Made by a program: the position numbers and the translations under genes. From Thiofilum sp. (GTDB lineage: Bacteria; Pseudomonadota; Gammaproteobacteria; Thiotrichales; Thiotrichaceae), in NCBI RefSeq assembly GCF_016711335.1, contig NZ_JADJTF010000001.1:2604001-2668000 (forward strand): 64,000 nt of DNA, in the 5' to 3' direction. The notes beneath the pieces are model-generated. The model did no database searches and was not told where the DNA came from. It saw only the letters and a list, made by a program, of their open reading frames with translations. This document shows, piece by piece, positions 25,921 to 33,969 of the stretch. Every line of letters starts with the position of its first letter. The stretch's first letter is position 1.

Positions 25921-26922
25921 ATGACTCAAAATAAGGTTGATAAAAGCATATGCCCTGAATATTTGCCGCTGACTATTTGGGACTTATATCAAGAGCATAA
26001 GGGTAATGCTGAATTAGTGTGTGCTTATGAGAAGTTGATTTGGGGATATGCCTTTAGTTCTCAGAAAGATATAAAGCGAATGTGGTTAGTGCTTGAATCA
26101 GCGAGAAAGAAAAAATGGTCTGAGATGTGTCGTAGTAAAGTCTTTTATGGAGGTGATTCCTTTGATGAAGTAACCACATATGAGATGTTTGATATTCATA
26201 TTAGAACTTTAATACGGGTAAGCAAAGAAAATACCCATGAATGGCTCACTCCTAAACAAAAAGCAGATCAAGTGAGAGCACTAATAAAATCAGGTTTGGA
26301 GTTTGCAGACTTATTACGAGACACTTCATATGACGACTATTTTGGGGCTGGATTGAAAAGGGAAGAGTATTGCCAACTAAGTGAGCAAGTATTATCAAAT
26401 GGTAAAATAGTTGAGGTCTTACAAGATCTTGTATTTGATGTGCGTATGAATGCTATAGATCGTTATTTATCCAAACAAAGCGAGGTTAAAGATTTTCTAT
26501 ATCATCCTGATTTTACGCAATTATGTGATGAGTTAAGTTCGATAGTGGCACAGTATACGCAGGCAATAAAGGAAATTATTATTCCTTTGGTAATTGAATA
26601 TGCTTTGGCTCTTCACCCTGTGCCTCTTTCTGAAAGACTAAGGCGAGATTTGAGTGATTTAGAAGATAAACCAGAAAGGATAGAAGAGGATAGTTGTATT
26701 TTACCTAGAGTAAACATTAAGAATGCTAAGCAGACTTATATGATTAGGTATTTAACTGATTGCTTTTATACTTTGTTTAGAACTAGAAGCCTTGTGATGC
26801 CTGTTGCTCGTTTTGTGGGGGCGATTCTTGAAACTAATATTACTAGAGATGAAGTTCGAGATGCTTTAAGAGGCTACCCGCTCTATGGTATACGCCAAAA
26901 TAAAAATGAAAGGGGTGAATAA
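25921..26922 (+). CDS. Unknown protein, AT-richer than its neighbours
   Basis: A 333-residue, mostly helical cytoplasmic protein with no signal or membrane segment. Visible pieces are IKRMWLVLESARKKKWSEM, WLTPKQKADQVRALIKSGL and, near the C-terminus, YMIRYLTDCFYTLFRTRSLV followed by AILETNITRDEVRDALRGY. I do not recognise it with confidence; similar proteins occur as cargo on phage-related islands. Codon use is clearly more AT-rich than in the surrounding element, suggesting a separate acquisition. It begins 6 bases after the ProQ-like gene. Confidence 0.7.
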   Translation: MTQNKVDKSICPEYLPLTIWDLYQEHKGNAELVCAYEKLIWGYAFSSQKDIKRMWLVLESARKKKWSEMCRSKVFYGGDSFDEVTTYEMFDIHIRTLIRVSKENTHEWLTPKQKADQVRALIKSGLEFADLLRDTSYDDYFGAGLKREEYCQLSEQVLSNGKIVEVLQDLVFDVRMNAIDRYLSKQSEVKDFLYHPDFTQLCDELSSIVAQYTQAIKEIIIPLVIEYALALHPVPLSERLRRDLSDLEDKPERIEEDSCILPRVNIKNAKQTYMIRYLTDCFYTLFRTRSLVMPVARFVGAILETNITRDEVRDALRGYPLYGIRQNKNERGE

Positions 26923-26937
26923 GAATTATAAAAATAA

Positions 26938-26958
26938 AGTTCACTTCACTGGTGAACT
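26938..26958. repeat. Inverted repeat upstream of the first AlpA-like gene
   Basis: Perfect 7-bp arms AGTTCAC / GTGAACT with a 7-base spacer, followed 16 bases later by a run of seven T. It could be a regulator site or a weak terminator for the preceding gene. Confidence 0.5.
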
Positions 26959-27056
26959 AGACTCATAAAATACTTTTTTTATTCATCTCTTTATGTCTTT
27001 GTAAATCCGTTTAAATGTCCATGTTAAGTCACTAAAGCGCAAAGAGGCGCATTAAT

Positions 27057-27275
27057 ATGGACAGAAACGCACCCGCGAATCAACGCTATATCGATCAAGA
27101 CGAACTACTCCCCATGCTAAGCGTGTCACCCAATACCCTGAGAAAGTGGGAAAAGGAAGGACGTTTTCCTAAACGGACGGTCATGTCAACGCGCATGGTG
27201 CGGTGGTGGTTGCCGGATGTGGTGGACTGGCTCAAAGACCCTAACGGCTGGAAACCTAAACAGGAGGCGGCGTAA
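27057..27275 (+). CDS. AlpA-like small DNA-binding protein (putative excisionase/regulator)
   Basis: A 72-residue MerR/AlpA-type winged helix: YIDQDELLPMLSVSPNTLRK (helix-turn-helix), WEKEGRFPKRTVMSTRMVRW (wing) and VVDWLKDPNGW. AlpA-type proteins of P4-like islands activate integrase genes or act as excisionases. Such a role for this element is likely but the DNA target is unknown. Confidence 0.85.
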   Translation: MDRNAPANQRYIDQDELLPMLSVSPNTLRKWEKEGRFPKRTVMSTRMVRWWLPDVVDWLKDPNGWKPKQEAA

Positions 27276-27297
27276 TGATTCAGGTACTCAAAGAAAA

Positions 27298-27324
27298 AAG
27301 CCACTCACGGGCAATAAGTGGCTT
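27298..27324 (+). terminator. Hairpin after the AlpA-like gene
   Basis: Stem AAGCCACT / AGTGGCTT (27298-27305 and 27317-27324) with an 11-base loop, 23 bases after the stop. There is no clear T-tract, so it may be a processing or attenuation structure. Confidence 0.5.
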
Positions 27325-27386
27325 GCTTAGAGACTTACAGAAGAGAACGGAATCATAACGTATTAAACCGCTTCCTGAAACACCAT

Positions 27387-27413
27387 ACCCCTAGTCTAAC
27401 CATGTCTAGGGGT
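27387..27413 (+). promoter_or_regulatory. Inverted repeat covering the Mor-like gene's Shine-Dalgarno
   Basis: Perfect 8-bp arms ACCCCTAG (27387-27394) and CTAGGGGT (27406-27413). The right arm contains the only G-rich ribosome-binding sequence before ATG 27418. In RNA the hairpin would hide that site; as DNA it could be an operator. Confidence 0.6.
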
Positions 27414-27417
27414 GTGT

Positions 27418-27831
27418 ATGTGTGGGGTAATCATTACCATGACAATATGTTCTCAGTCTCACGACCTACCGCAAAATCTACCTAAGCGAGTCTTAGAATT
27501 AGCTGACCTAATTGGAATGGATAACACCTTAGCCCTCATGAGGCGCTGGGGTGGTATTGTTTTTGATATTCCTCGTAATGCAGAAAAAGCCAGTCGGCTA
27601 AAACAAGTCATGGATGGTAAGGCGGTGCAAGCCTTGTGCGCTATGTGGGGCGGTGATCGCTTTTATGTTCCCACCTTATATTCAATTGAACGTTACCAGC
27701 GGGATAAGGCTATTTGTGACCTACGCCATAGCCACAGCGTGTCACAGTTAGCTAGGCAATTTCATCTCAGCAATCGCGCCATAGAGAAAATTATTAAGCG
27801 GCATTCAATCTCCGTGGAGGCTGAGTGTTAG
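27418..27831 (+). CDS. Mor-family transcription activator-like protein
   Basis: A 137-residue protein (ATG 27418; a GTG two codons upstream is possible). Residues about 20-130 resemble the Mu Mor/C activator family: a dimerisation part (LADLIGMDNTLALMRRWGGI, VFDIPRN) and a C-terminal helix-turn-helix (SVSQLARQFHLSNRAIEKII). Mor activates the middle promoter of phage Mu. Here it probably turns on the element's downstream replication and transfer genes. Its Shine-Dalgarno lies in an inverted repeat, suggesting control. Confidence 0.8.
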   Translation: MCGVIITMTICSQSHDLPQNLPKRVLELADLIGMDNTLALMRRWGGIVFDIPRNAEKASRLKQVMDGKAVQALCAMWGGDRFYVPTLYSIERYQRDKAICDLRHSHSVSQLARQFHLSNRAIEKIIKRHSISVEAEC

Positions 27832-28141
27832 GGGGGCGCTAATTCCTGTCTCTCCCAACCCTGCCTAATCCCTTCATACGTCTAGCGTTTTGCCGTTTAT
27901 CAGGCACTTAAAGTCTTTTGTTATAGTGCCTAAAACTTGCTAATCAGGGCTAAAAACCTATCCGGCTTGCATCGAAAACTAACCCAAAAGCGTTATTTTT
28001 TCCGGTTAATAACGATTAATTCCGAATAATAACGGTTTTAAGTACCGAGTTAGCGCCCCCTAACCACAACTCAAAGCCTGTTCAAAGTGCGTTTAAACCC
28101 TGTTTGAACTGCCTTAGAGCGGCGTTTTAAAAGGTGATCAT
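27832..28141. other. Intergenic region with iteron-like repeats
   Basis: 310 bases without a credible gene, after the Mor-like activator gene. It contains two 15-bp direct repeats (28000-28034), an inverted copy of their core (CGTTATT, 27991-27997) and a GTTCAAA/TTTGAAC inverted repeat near 28080-28120. This is a good candidate for an activator-controlled promoter or an origin. Confidence 0.55.
28000..28034 (+). repeat. Two iteron-like direct repeats
   Basis: TTCCGGTTAATAACG (28000-28014) and TTCCGAATAATAACG (28020-28034) match at 13 of 15 bases with a 20-base period, about two helical turns. An inverted AATAACG core lies just upstream. The regular spacing suggests cooperative protein binding. 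Confidence 0.65.
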
Positions 28142-28465
28142 ATGAGCGATATAGCAAGCCGGCTCTTTGAGGCAGAACACGGACAGTTTAGAGGGAGTGC
28201 ACCCTGTCAGGCAGTTGATGCCCTGAATTGGGCACAGTGGGAGGTTGAGAAGGTGGCTAAGACCATGAGCGTGATTAGTACTTCATTGGGTAGTGTGCGG
28301 CGTGGAGTGGGCGCTAATGTGCGTGATATTGATTTAGAGGGGTGTTTGGTGCTGTTAGAAGGGCGCTTAAGGGCGGCAAGTAAGGCTATAGAGCTAGTGA
28401 TTAACGTGGATTGCCTCAACGATTCATTGGGACAAGACGGGACAGAACGGGATAAGGCGGGATAA
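28142..28465 (+). CDS. Unknown element-encoded protein
   Basis: A 107-residue protein with an alpha-helical centre (ALNWAQWEVEKVAKTMSVIS, EGCLVLLEGRLRAASKAIEL) and no signal or membrane segment. AAGGTG lies at Shine-Dalgarno distance before ATG. The C-terminal end is encoded by near-repeats of CGGGATAA-like decamers (about 28430-28465). I do not recognise the family. Confidence 0.6.
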   Translation: MSDIASRLFEAEHGQFRGSAPCQAVDALNWAQWEVEKVAKTMSVISTSLGSVRRGVGANVRDIDLEGCLVLLEGRLRAASKAIELVINVDCLNDSLGQDGTERDKAG

Positions 28466-28478
28466 AGGGCTAGGGCTG

Positions 28479-28499
28479 CCCCTGTAGTTTTAGCAGGGG
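28479..28499 (+). terminator. Hairpin downstream of the 107-residue gene
   Basis: Stem CCCCTG / CAGGGG with a 9-base loop, 13 bases after the stop codon. No T-tract follows, so termination is uncertain. Confidence 0.4.
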
Positions 28500-28724
28500 T
28501 GGTCTAAACCTAAGGCTAAAATCCTCTAGCAGCGCTCATAGTTCAGTTTTATTGAGTTGACAAGATAACGCTGTGCATTTTTTGAGTGCATAGAAATGCA
28601 AGGTGGCTCAAGGTTGTGCAATAGAAAAAAAGCACTTTAGAGAGGCTTATCAAGAATAATCGACTTTTGTTCGGAATAGGTTCGCTTTTATCATGATGTA
28701 TGACATTAGAGCAGGGCAAATAAG

Positions 28725-28925
28725 ATGCAAACTGAAACCGACACCATCACACTCTCAGGCGACCTAGCCCACTGGATTAGCACACGGGCGCAACGCAATA
28801 CCCGTACACCGCTACAAGAACTTACCCACATGCTTACCCCGCATATGAAGCGTGAACGGGATTCAGTAGAGCGCAAAGCTAAACGGGCTGAGTATGAACG
28901 CACGGAACGCCTACGACTGCACTAA
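28725..28925 (+). CDS. Small basic protein, possibly ribbon-helix-helix
   Basis: A 66-residue, highly basic protein. It starts with a strand-like TDTITLSGDLAHWISTRAQR and ends in a charged helix (HMKRERDSVERKAKRAEYER). The strand-helix-helix order resembles a CopG/Arc-type fold but I cannot confirm it. It is probably real because it is followed by more tightly packed genes in the same direction. Function unknown. Confidence 0.5.
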   Translation: MQTETDTITLSGDLAHWISTRAQRNTRTPLQELTHMLTPHMKRERDSVERKAKRAEYERTERLRLH

Positions 28926-29007
28926 GCCACGCCCCCTAAATGACAAAGCCTTGAGCGCGTTAACACTCAAGGCTTAGCTAAACCCCATTATTCAAAGAGA
29001 TCAAAGC

Positions 29008-29748
29008 ATGTGCACGACTACACGCTTAGAGCGCCTTTGTGCCTCACAATCTAAAAAACAATTCGATACTTGTCAAACGATTCAAAGAGTAGGGCATAAG
29101 CACCGGATGCGTGCCTTGACCGTTTATTCATCGGGTGGGTATGATGCACCCATGCCTATTGAGTTAGGCATAAACGCAGAATTTGCAGACTTGTGTTATA
29201 TCTGTGGCGACCATTACCGCCAACATGCAGGCGGTGGTCATAAGCCTGTAAGCTACCCACACGGCGGAATGTCGGGTGTGCGTAGACTACAACACGGCTT
29301 AGACCGAAATACACGCATCGTTTCCACAGAGACGACACAAGTACCTGACAACTTCTGGTCATTTGTGATATTCATCTGTGAGAAAACGATTATGGGCGCT
29401 CCTAGCTTATTGTCCTTACTGGCTTATCCCTTAGCGGTCAAGCCTCACTACACTGCACCTAAACCCCACTACCTACCCGTAGCGACACCTTTAGTCTTTA
29501 CCGAATCCCCCACCGGAATCATTGCCCTATTAGACCGTGTACCCGTTGCATGGATTGTATGTGGCTATCACCACGGTGCTATCAATAAACAACCTCACAC
29601 TTGCCACTTTGTCGATGTGGTGTATCACCGTCAAACCCAACGCGGCGTAAACCTAGAAACCCTTGAGGCTGACAGTATTGAGGATGCCAAAGCCCAGCTA
29701 AACCGTATCTTTGCCCCCACTCATTCCACTCAAGGGGGCGCACAATGA
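29008..29748 (+). CDS. Unknown protein with Cys/His-rich N-terminal part
   Basis: A 246-residue protein. The first half contains possible metal-binding residues (CYICGDHYRQHAGGGHKP) and a GYDAPM segment. The second half has LLSLLAYPLAVKPHYTAPKP, VAWIVCGYHHGAI and a C-terminal helix (SIEDAKAQLNRIF). The start could also be a later Met (residue 34 or 49). The stop overlaps the next start (ATGA, 29745-29748), so the two genes are translationally coupled. Family not recognised. Confidence 0.6.
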   Translation: MCTTTRLERLCASQSKKQFDTCQTIQRVGHKHRMRALTVYSSGGYDAPMPIELGINAEFADLCYICGDHYRQHAGGGHKPVSYPHGGMSGVRRLQHGLDRNTRIVSTETTQVPDNFWSFVIFICEKTIMGAPSLLSLLAYPLAVKPHYTAPKPHYLPVATPLVFTESPTGIIALLDRVPVAWIVCGYHHGAINKQPHTCHFVDVVYHRQTQRGVNLETLEADSIEDAKAQLNRIFAPTHSTQGGAQ

Positions 29749-30056
29749 GCTTACTTCCTCCACGCAAAAAGCCAGCCGTACCGGAAACCCTCGCACCGGA
29801 AAGCACCGCACCCGCTCCCTTATTTGAAGATCGCCTCTTAAGACTGGCTGAGGTCTGCCACAAAGTCGGCTTAGGCAAAAGCACGATCTACACCATGATA
29901 CGAGAAGGACGTTTTCCTAAACCCGTCAAATACAGCGCTAAGATCAACACATGGCGCTTGTCCGAGATTAACGCCTATATCAACGGTGAATTTGTCCCTA
30001 CCCCTATAGCCCCTGTGATTCAATTGGTGCAAAGCAACAAAAGGGGGCGGGTATGA
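29745..30056 (+). CDS. Second AlpA-family regulator
   Basis: A 103-residue protein. After a Pro-rich tail (about 1-27) it carries an AlpA-type helix-turn-helix: LLRLAEVCHKVGLGKSTIYT, MIREGRFPKPVKYSAKINTW, RLSEINAYINGE. It sits directly before the replication genes, with ATGA overlaps on both sides, so it may regulate replication. The motif is closer to classical AlpA than the protein at 27057. Confidence 0.88.
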   Translation: MSLLPPRKKPAVPETLAPESTAPAPLFEDRLLRLAEVCHKVGLGKSTIYTMIREGRFPKPVKYSAKINTWRLSEINAYINGEFVPTPIAPVIQLVQSNKRGRV

Positions 30057-30235
30057 ACTCACTGACTCCTACCCCACTACTACCCGTTGGCTTTGCCCAA
30101 CGCTTGCCACACGTGAAAGCCGAAATTGAGCGGCGCATTGCCACACATAAGCCTGAAAATACCTATTTTCTACGCAGTCGCTTATGGAATGCGTGGCTAG
30201 AAAAAAACGTATGGAGTGGGGTGCGCCATGCTTAA
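30053..30235 (+). CDS. Small unknown protein coupled to the replication gene
   Basis: A 60-residue basic protein (VKAEIERRIATHKPENTYFL, RSRLWNAWLEKNVW). Its start overlaps the AlpA stop (ATGA) and its end overlaps the replication gene start by 8 bases, which argues that it is translated. Function unknown. Confidence 0.6.
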   Translation: MNSLTPTPLLPVGFAQRLPHVKAEIERRIATHKPENTYFLRSRLWNAWLEKNVWSGVRHA

Positions 30236-32264
30236 TTCATTACCCTTTCAGCATCATCATGAGGATGCAGTATGGATAGCCCAACGTCTAGCAGAACTGC
30301 CAGCCCTAGCCTATGACGTACTCACTCAACAGTATGAGCGCACCTATACCGACACCACACTCAAAGCCTCAGAAGCCCGACGGAATGCGAACCTTGCTCT
30401 ACTAGAGGCAGTCGATACCGCCAAACGTGTCAAGCCTCAGAGTTGCCGGAATATCTCCCTCTCCGATGAAGCGATAAAACTGAAAGCGGAACGCCTAAGC
30501 CTGTTGGCTAGACGCTCCATTCGTGCCTTAGGCAAAGATGAAGCCAGCCAACCTAAAGCCTATCAAGTCGCTTGTGAGCTATTGGAGAGTCAAGGCTTAG
30601 CCGTCGGTGCTCAAGACCCAGCCGGATTAATTGCCAGAGTGCAAGATGAACAGTTTTGGCGTAGACGCTTGACCGTGACGCAAGATCGTGAGGAAGAGCA
30701 CTTCATGATTGCCAGCGGTGCAGTCGGGCGCGGTGTCGGTGCTTACCTCTCTAATCCTTTGCATACCCGCATTACCAACCGCATTCGTAATGCCTATAAA
30801 GCCTTAGAGCACCTAGAGGCAGTATGTGAAGAAACAGGTGAGCGCCTCGCTATGAGTAAGGTCATAGAGGGTTCTATGGCGAATCCAGCGGTGCGACGCG
30901 CTGAACTCATGGTGAGAATGCGCGGGTTTGAGAATGCCGCGAAAGCATTAGGGCACGTCGGAATGTTCTACACTCTGACGTGTCCCTCCAAGTACCACGC
31001 CAAAACTATTAGCACCGGTGGCAAAGCGATTGCGAACCCCACCTATAACGGTACTAACCCACGACAAGCACAAGCCTACTTAAGCACCTTATGGAAGCGA
31101 ATCCGTGCCAGCTTCAAATACTATGAGCTAAACGTGTACGGATTCCGTATTGCAGAACCGCACCACGACGGTACACCGCACTGGCATTTATTGCTCTTCA
31201 TGGCAAAACAGGACCGCTATGAAGTCACCCGCTTAATGCGTGAATACGCGCTCTCTGAAGATGGAAACGAGAAAGGTGCATTTAAACACCGCTTCACGGT
31301 GGTCAAGATCGACACCACGAAAGGCAGTGCTACCGGATACATCGCCAAATATGTGAGCAAAAATATTGACGGTGTTGGCGTAGATGAGGATTTTGAGAGC
31401 GGTAAGTCGGCTAGTGATTCTGCTTCAAGGGTAAGAGCATGGGCTTCTCTTTGGGGTATTCGTCAGTTCCAACAAATAGGCGGTGCACCGGTGGGCGTGT
31501 GGCGCGAACTACGCAGAATCAAGGCTGAAAACGACCTTGAGCATGACCTACTCAAGCAAGCCTATCGTGCAGCCGATGGGGGCGATTGGGAACGCTACCT
31601 GATTGCACAAGGGGGCGTGTGTGTCCCTCGCAGCTTGCGCCCCCTTAAGCTCTATACTTTGGCGCGTATCGATTCCAGTACGGGTGAAGTACTCACTAAT
31701 AAGTATGGTGAAGTGGTCGCTAAGGTAAAGGGTATTAGCTTATGGTCAAACCCCACCATTGAAACCCGTGTCCATACATGGCGCATCGAAACCAAAGCCG
31801 ATGCAGTCAATACGTTTAATGACGTACTCAAGGGTGCTGAGATTACGTATAAGCCTGACTTTGACCTCATGGCGCAAGTGCAACAGACCTTTAGAGTATC
31901 CCCTGCTAGTGATCTTTCTTCATTGGTTAGCGCTATTTGCGCTAACCCTTGGAGTACTGGAAATAACTGTAGAGAGCCTGATTTAACCCCTGAAACAACC
32001 TATCGAGAGGCTGAAAAGTGGCGACGCGATGCCGTTGCTATGTGGCGAAAAATCCAGATAAAGCCCTATTTAGACTCATGGGCACACCAGCACTATGAGT
32101 CGGAGGCGGATTATGTAGAGGCTTGTATGCAGCTATTTGAACCCTCCACAGCTCAAGACTACGAAACCCGTAAAGAGCAAGCGGCTATCTGGCTTTATAA
32201 CCTCGATTGTGAGGATGAAGTAAGCCCAATAGGTCAAGCAATCAGTCAAGGTAAGGGGGATTAA
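30228..32264 (+). CDS. GpA-type HUH replication endonuclease (rolling circle)
   Basis: A 678-residue protein resembling the P2 gpA/phage GPA replication initiators. Motif 1 is YTLTCPSKYH; motif 2 (HUH) is the TPHWHLLLF segment at about residue 318-325; motif 3 has two tyrosines four apart in GYIAKYVSKN (about 371 and 375). This is the two-Tyr arrangement of GpA enzymes that nick, join and re-nick in rolling-circle replication. The N-terminal 250 residues are helical, the C-terminus has a WRRDAVAMWRKIQ helix. ATG 30228 is preferred (GGAG upstream) over GTG 30216. It would replicate the excised circle or start single-strand transfer. Confidence 0.92.
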   Translation: MLNSLPFQHHHEDAVWIAQRLAELPALAYDVLTQQYERTYTDTTLKASEARRNANLALLEAVDTAKRVKPQSCRNISLSDEAIKLKAERLSLLARRSIRALGKDEASQPKAYQVACELLESQGLAVGAQDPAGLIARVQDEQFWRRRLTVTQDREEEHFMIASGAVGRGVGAYLSNPLHTRITNRIRNAYKALEHLEAVCEETGERLAMSKVIEGSMANPAVRRAELMVRMRGFENAAKALGHVGMFYTLTCPSKYHAKTISTGGKAIANPTYNGTNPRQAQAYLSTLWKRIRASFKYYELNVYGFRIAEPHHDGTPHWHLLLFMAKQDRYEVTRLMREYALSEDGNEKGAFKHRFTVVKIDTTKGSATGYIAKYVSKNIDGVGVDEDFESGKSASDSASRVRAWASLWGIRQFQQIGGAPVGVWRELRRIKAENDLEHDLLKQAYRAADGGDWERYLIAQGGVCVPRSLRPLKLYTLARIDSSTGEVLTNKYGEVVAKVKGISLWSNPTIETRVHTWRIETKADAVNTFNDVLKGAEITYKPDFDLMAQVQQTFRVSPASDLSSLVSAICANPWSTGNNCREPDLTPETTYREAEKWRRDAVAMWRKIQIKPYLDSWAHQHYESEADYVEACMQLFEPSTAQDYETRKEQAAIWLYNLDCEDEVSPIGQAISQGKGD

Positions 32265-32266
32265 TC

Positions 32267-32821
32267 ATGAGCTTTACTTACGCAACCAACCACGCATTAC
32301 CCTCTATCGTAGGTTATAGCGCTGTTGCTCTAGGGGTCTTAAGTGCAGGTAGCCTGTTATTTGGAGGTCTACCGATTATCAACGTATCCGGTGGAGAGGT
32401 GGCAGATTTTGCCATATCCGCACTAACCGCTATTGGTGGTAGTGCCATCTTAAAGAGCCGCGAACCCGTAGCCGCATGGATGGGTATAGGCGTAGTCGTC
32501 ATGGCGTTTGCGTATGCGAATGTCAATGTGGACACAATGCAGGCTAGCCGCATGCTAGAAGCCGCTAAACAAGCCGCTGCTAAGGGGGCAAGCACTGCTA
32601 GTAACTCAGGATTACAAGTCTTAGAAGGCAATGCAGGCAACCAGAACGCTATCACGAAGCAAGGGGCTAGTGTGCAATGGCAAGCCGTGCGTCCTCTTAA
32701 TCAAGCTGAGATAGCGGAATGTATCGAAGCCTCAAAGGATTGGACACGCACACCACAAGGTCGCCTCAATTGCAGCCTCGCTACCGACGGCAAGCGCTAC
32801 GTGTGGAGGAAAGCCCCATGA
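32267..32821 (+). CDS. Membrane protein with three helices and Ala-rich tail
   Basis: A 184-residue protein. Hydrophobic segments are about 12-38 (VGYSAVALGVLSAGSLLFGG), 45-63 and 68-88 (MGIGVVVMAFAYANV). An Ala/Ser/Asn-rich coiled segment and a C-terminal domain with two Cys (ECIEASKDW, LNCSLATDGK) follow. It starts 2 bases after the Rep stop and couples to the next gene by ATGA. It could be part of an envelope-spanning transfer channel or a virion membrane protein. Confidence 0.7.
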   Translation: MSFTYATNHALPSIVGYSAVALGVLSAGSLLFGGLPIINVSGGEVADFAISALTAIGGSAILKSREPVAAWMGIGVVVMAFAYANVNVDTMQASRMLEAAKQAAAKGASTASNSGLQVLEGNAGNQNAITKQGASVQWQAVRPLNQAEIAECIEASKDWTRTPQGRLNCSLATDGKRYVWRKAP

Positions 32822-32991
32822 ATAAGCTCTTAAGCTATACCAGCCCCTTTTGGGTTTGGCTCATAGCGTGGGTGCTGATTATGAACGGCGCAGCGCATAC
32901 GCTAGCCCAAGCGATTACAGGCGATTCCCTCAAGGGACTAGGTGCTCTCCTATGGGAGCACTTGGAACAGTGGAAGGGGCTAATACTATGA
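32818..32991 (+). CDS. Small single-helix membrane protein
   Basis: A 57-residue protein with one clear membrane helix (SPFWVWLIAWVLIMNGAAHT, about 9-28) and an amphipathic tail. Both ends overlap neighbours by ATGA, so it is almost certainly translated. Its size resembles phage or conjugation accessory membrane proteins; function unknown. Confidence 0.7.
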   Translation: MNKLLSYTSPFWVWLIAWVLIMNGAAHTLAQAITGDSLKGLGALLWEHLEQWKGLIL

Positions 32992-33854
32992 GCCTCGACA
33001 CTCAAATCATGAGCCGCCTAGACCGGATTGAAGCACAGACTAGCGAACTATTAGCCCAAACCCTGCCACGGATGCCGCAACTCTATGCGTGCGTCCTTGG
33101 TTTGGTGGCGTTCTCCATAGCCGACTACACCTTAAAAACCCGTGATATTCCCTATTTGAGCGCCACTTATGAACAGATCACGGATTACATCGGCAATGGA
33201 TCGGCAAGCCTAGGCGTGTGGATTAGTGACGCTTTGGGGCATGTAGACCGCTCTACCCCTAGCATAATCTCTGAAAATGCCATACGTGGGCTAGATCAAC
33301 AGCAAACATGCCGCTTGATGGTGACATTAAGAGCACGCGAATCTAGCCATAACTACCAGATTGTAAACCCTTACGGTTATCTAGGCGGTTATCAGTTTGG
33401 AGCATCCGCACTGGCTACCGTCGGGCTAGTCAGTACGCAAGCCGTACAACAAGCGCCTAAGCGGGTACGGCAAGGGCTAAACCCTGAACATGGCGCATTT
33501 TTGCGTAATCGGGCGAACTGGCTAGGCAGCAATTACCAGCATTTTTTAAGCACTCCACGCTTACAAGATGCCGCGTTTATAAGTTTGGCTAATACCAACG
33601 TAGGCGCGGGTTTTGGCTCAAGAGCACTGATTAAAACCAACCCTAACCGGATAGCAGGCTACATTGCAGCCGCTCATTTAAAGGGTAGTGGGGCGGCTAA
33701 TAGCTGGTACTTGCGAGGCAAAGACAGCAGGGACGGGAACGGAACTAGAACCAGTGACTATGCCAAGTTAGGAGAGCAAGCCATTAACCAGCGCACTGAA
33801 TTATGCGGTGATAAATCACTCATTAGTGACCTAATTGACACCATCACCCGATGA
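32988..33854 (+). CDS. Membrane-anchored lytic-transglycosylase-like protein
   Basis: A 288-residue protein starting at ATG 32988 (ATGA overlap). A cytoplasmic tail with a short helix precedes one membrane helix (PQLYACVLGLVAFSIADYTL, about 28-47). The periplasmic part has a lysozyme/transglycosylase-like core: TLRARESSHNYQIVNPYGYL then GGYQFGASALATVG (about 118-155), where the Glu of RARESS would be catalytic. Such enzymes open peptidoglycan for conjugation channels or phage entry and exit. The pairing with the FtsK ATPase suggests DNA movement across the envelope. Confidence 0.8.
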   Translation: MSLDTQIMSRLDRIEAQTSELLAQTLPRMPQLYACVLGLVAFSIADYTLKTRDIPYLSATYEQITDYIGNGSASLGVWISDALGHVDRSTPSIISENAIRGLDQQQTCRLMVTLRARESSHNYQIVNPYGYLGGYQFGASALATVGLVSTQAVQQAPKRVRQGLNPEHGAFLRNRANWLGSNYQHFLSTPRLQDAAFISLANTNVGAGFGSRALIKTNPNRIAGYIAAAHLKGSGAANSWYLRGKDSRDGNGTRTSDYAKLGEQAINQRTELCGDKSLISDLIDTITR

Positions 33855-33911
33855 ACCCGTAAAACCCCAAAAGATAGCCCTAAGCCCTCTAAAATCCCGT
33901 GATTTTCAGAT

Positions 33912-33938
33912 GGGGGAGTTTTGGGGGACTTTTGGGGG
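33912..33938 (+). repeat. Three evenly spaced G5 tracts
   Basis: GGGGG at 33912-33916, 33923-33927 and 33934-33938 with an 11-base period (spacers AGTTTT and ACTTTT). An inverted CCCCAAAA occurs at 33865-33872. It lies in the only non-coding gap (115 bases) of the Rep-to-FtsK block. It may be a protein-binding array, a nick/origin region or a G-quadruplex-prone site. Confidence 0.55.
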
Positions 33939-33969
33939 CGCAAAAATTAAGCAATTGAGGCTTAAAATC

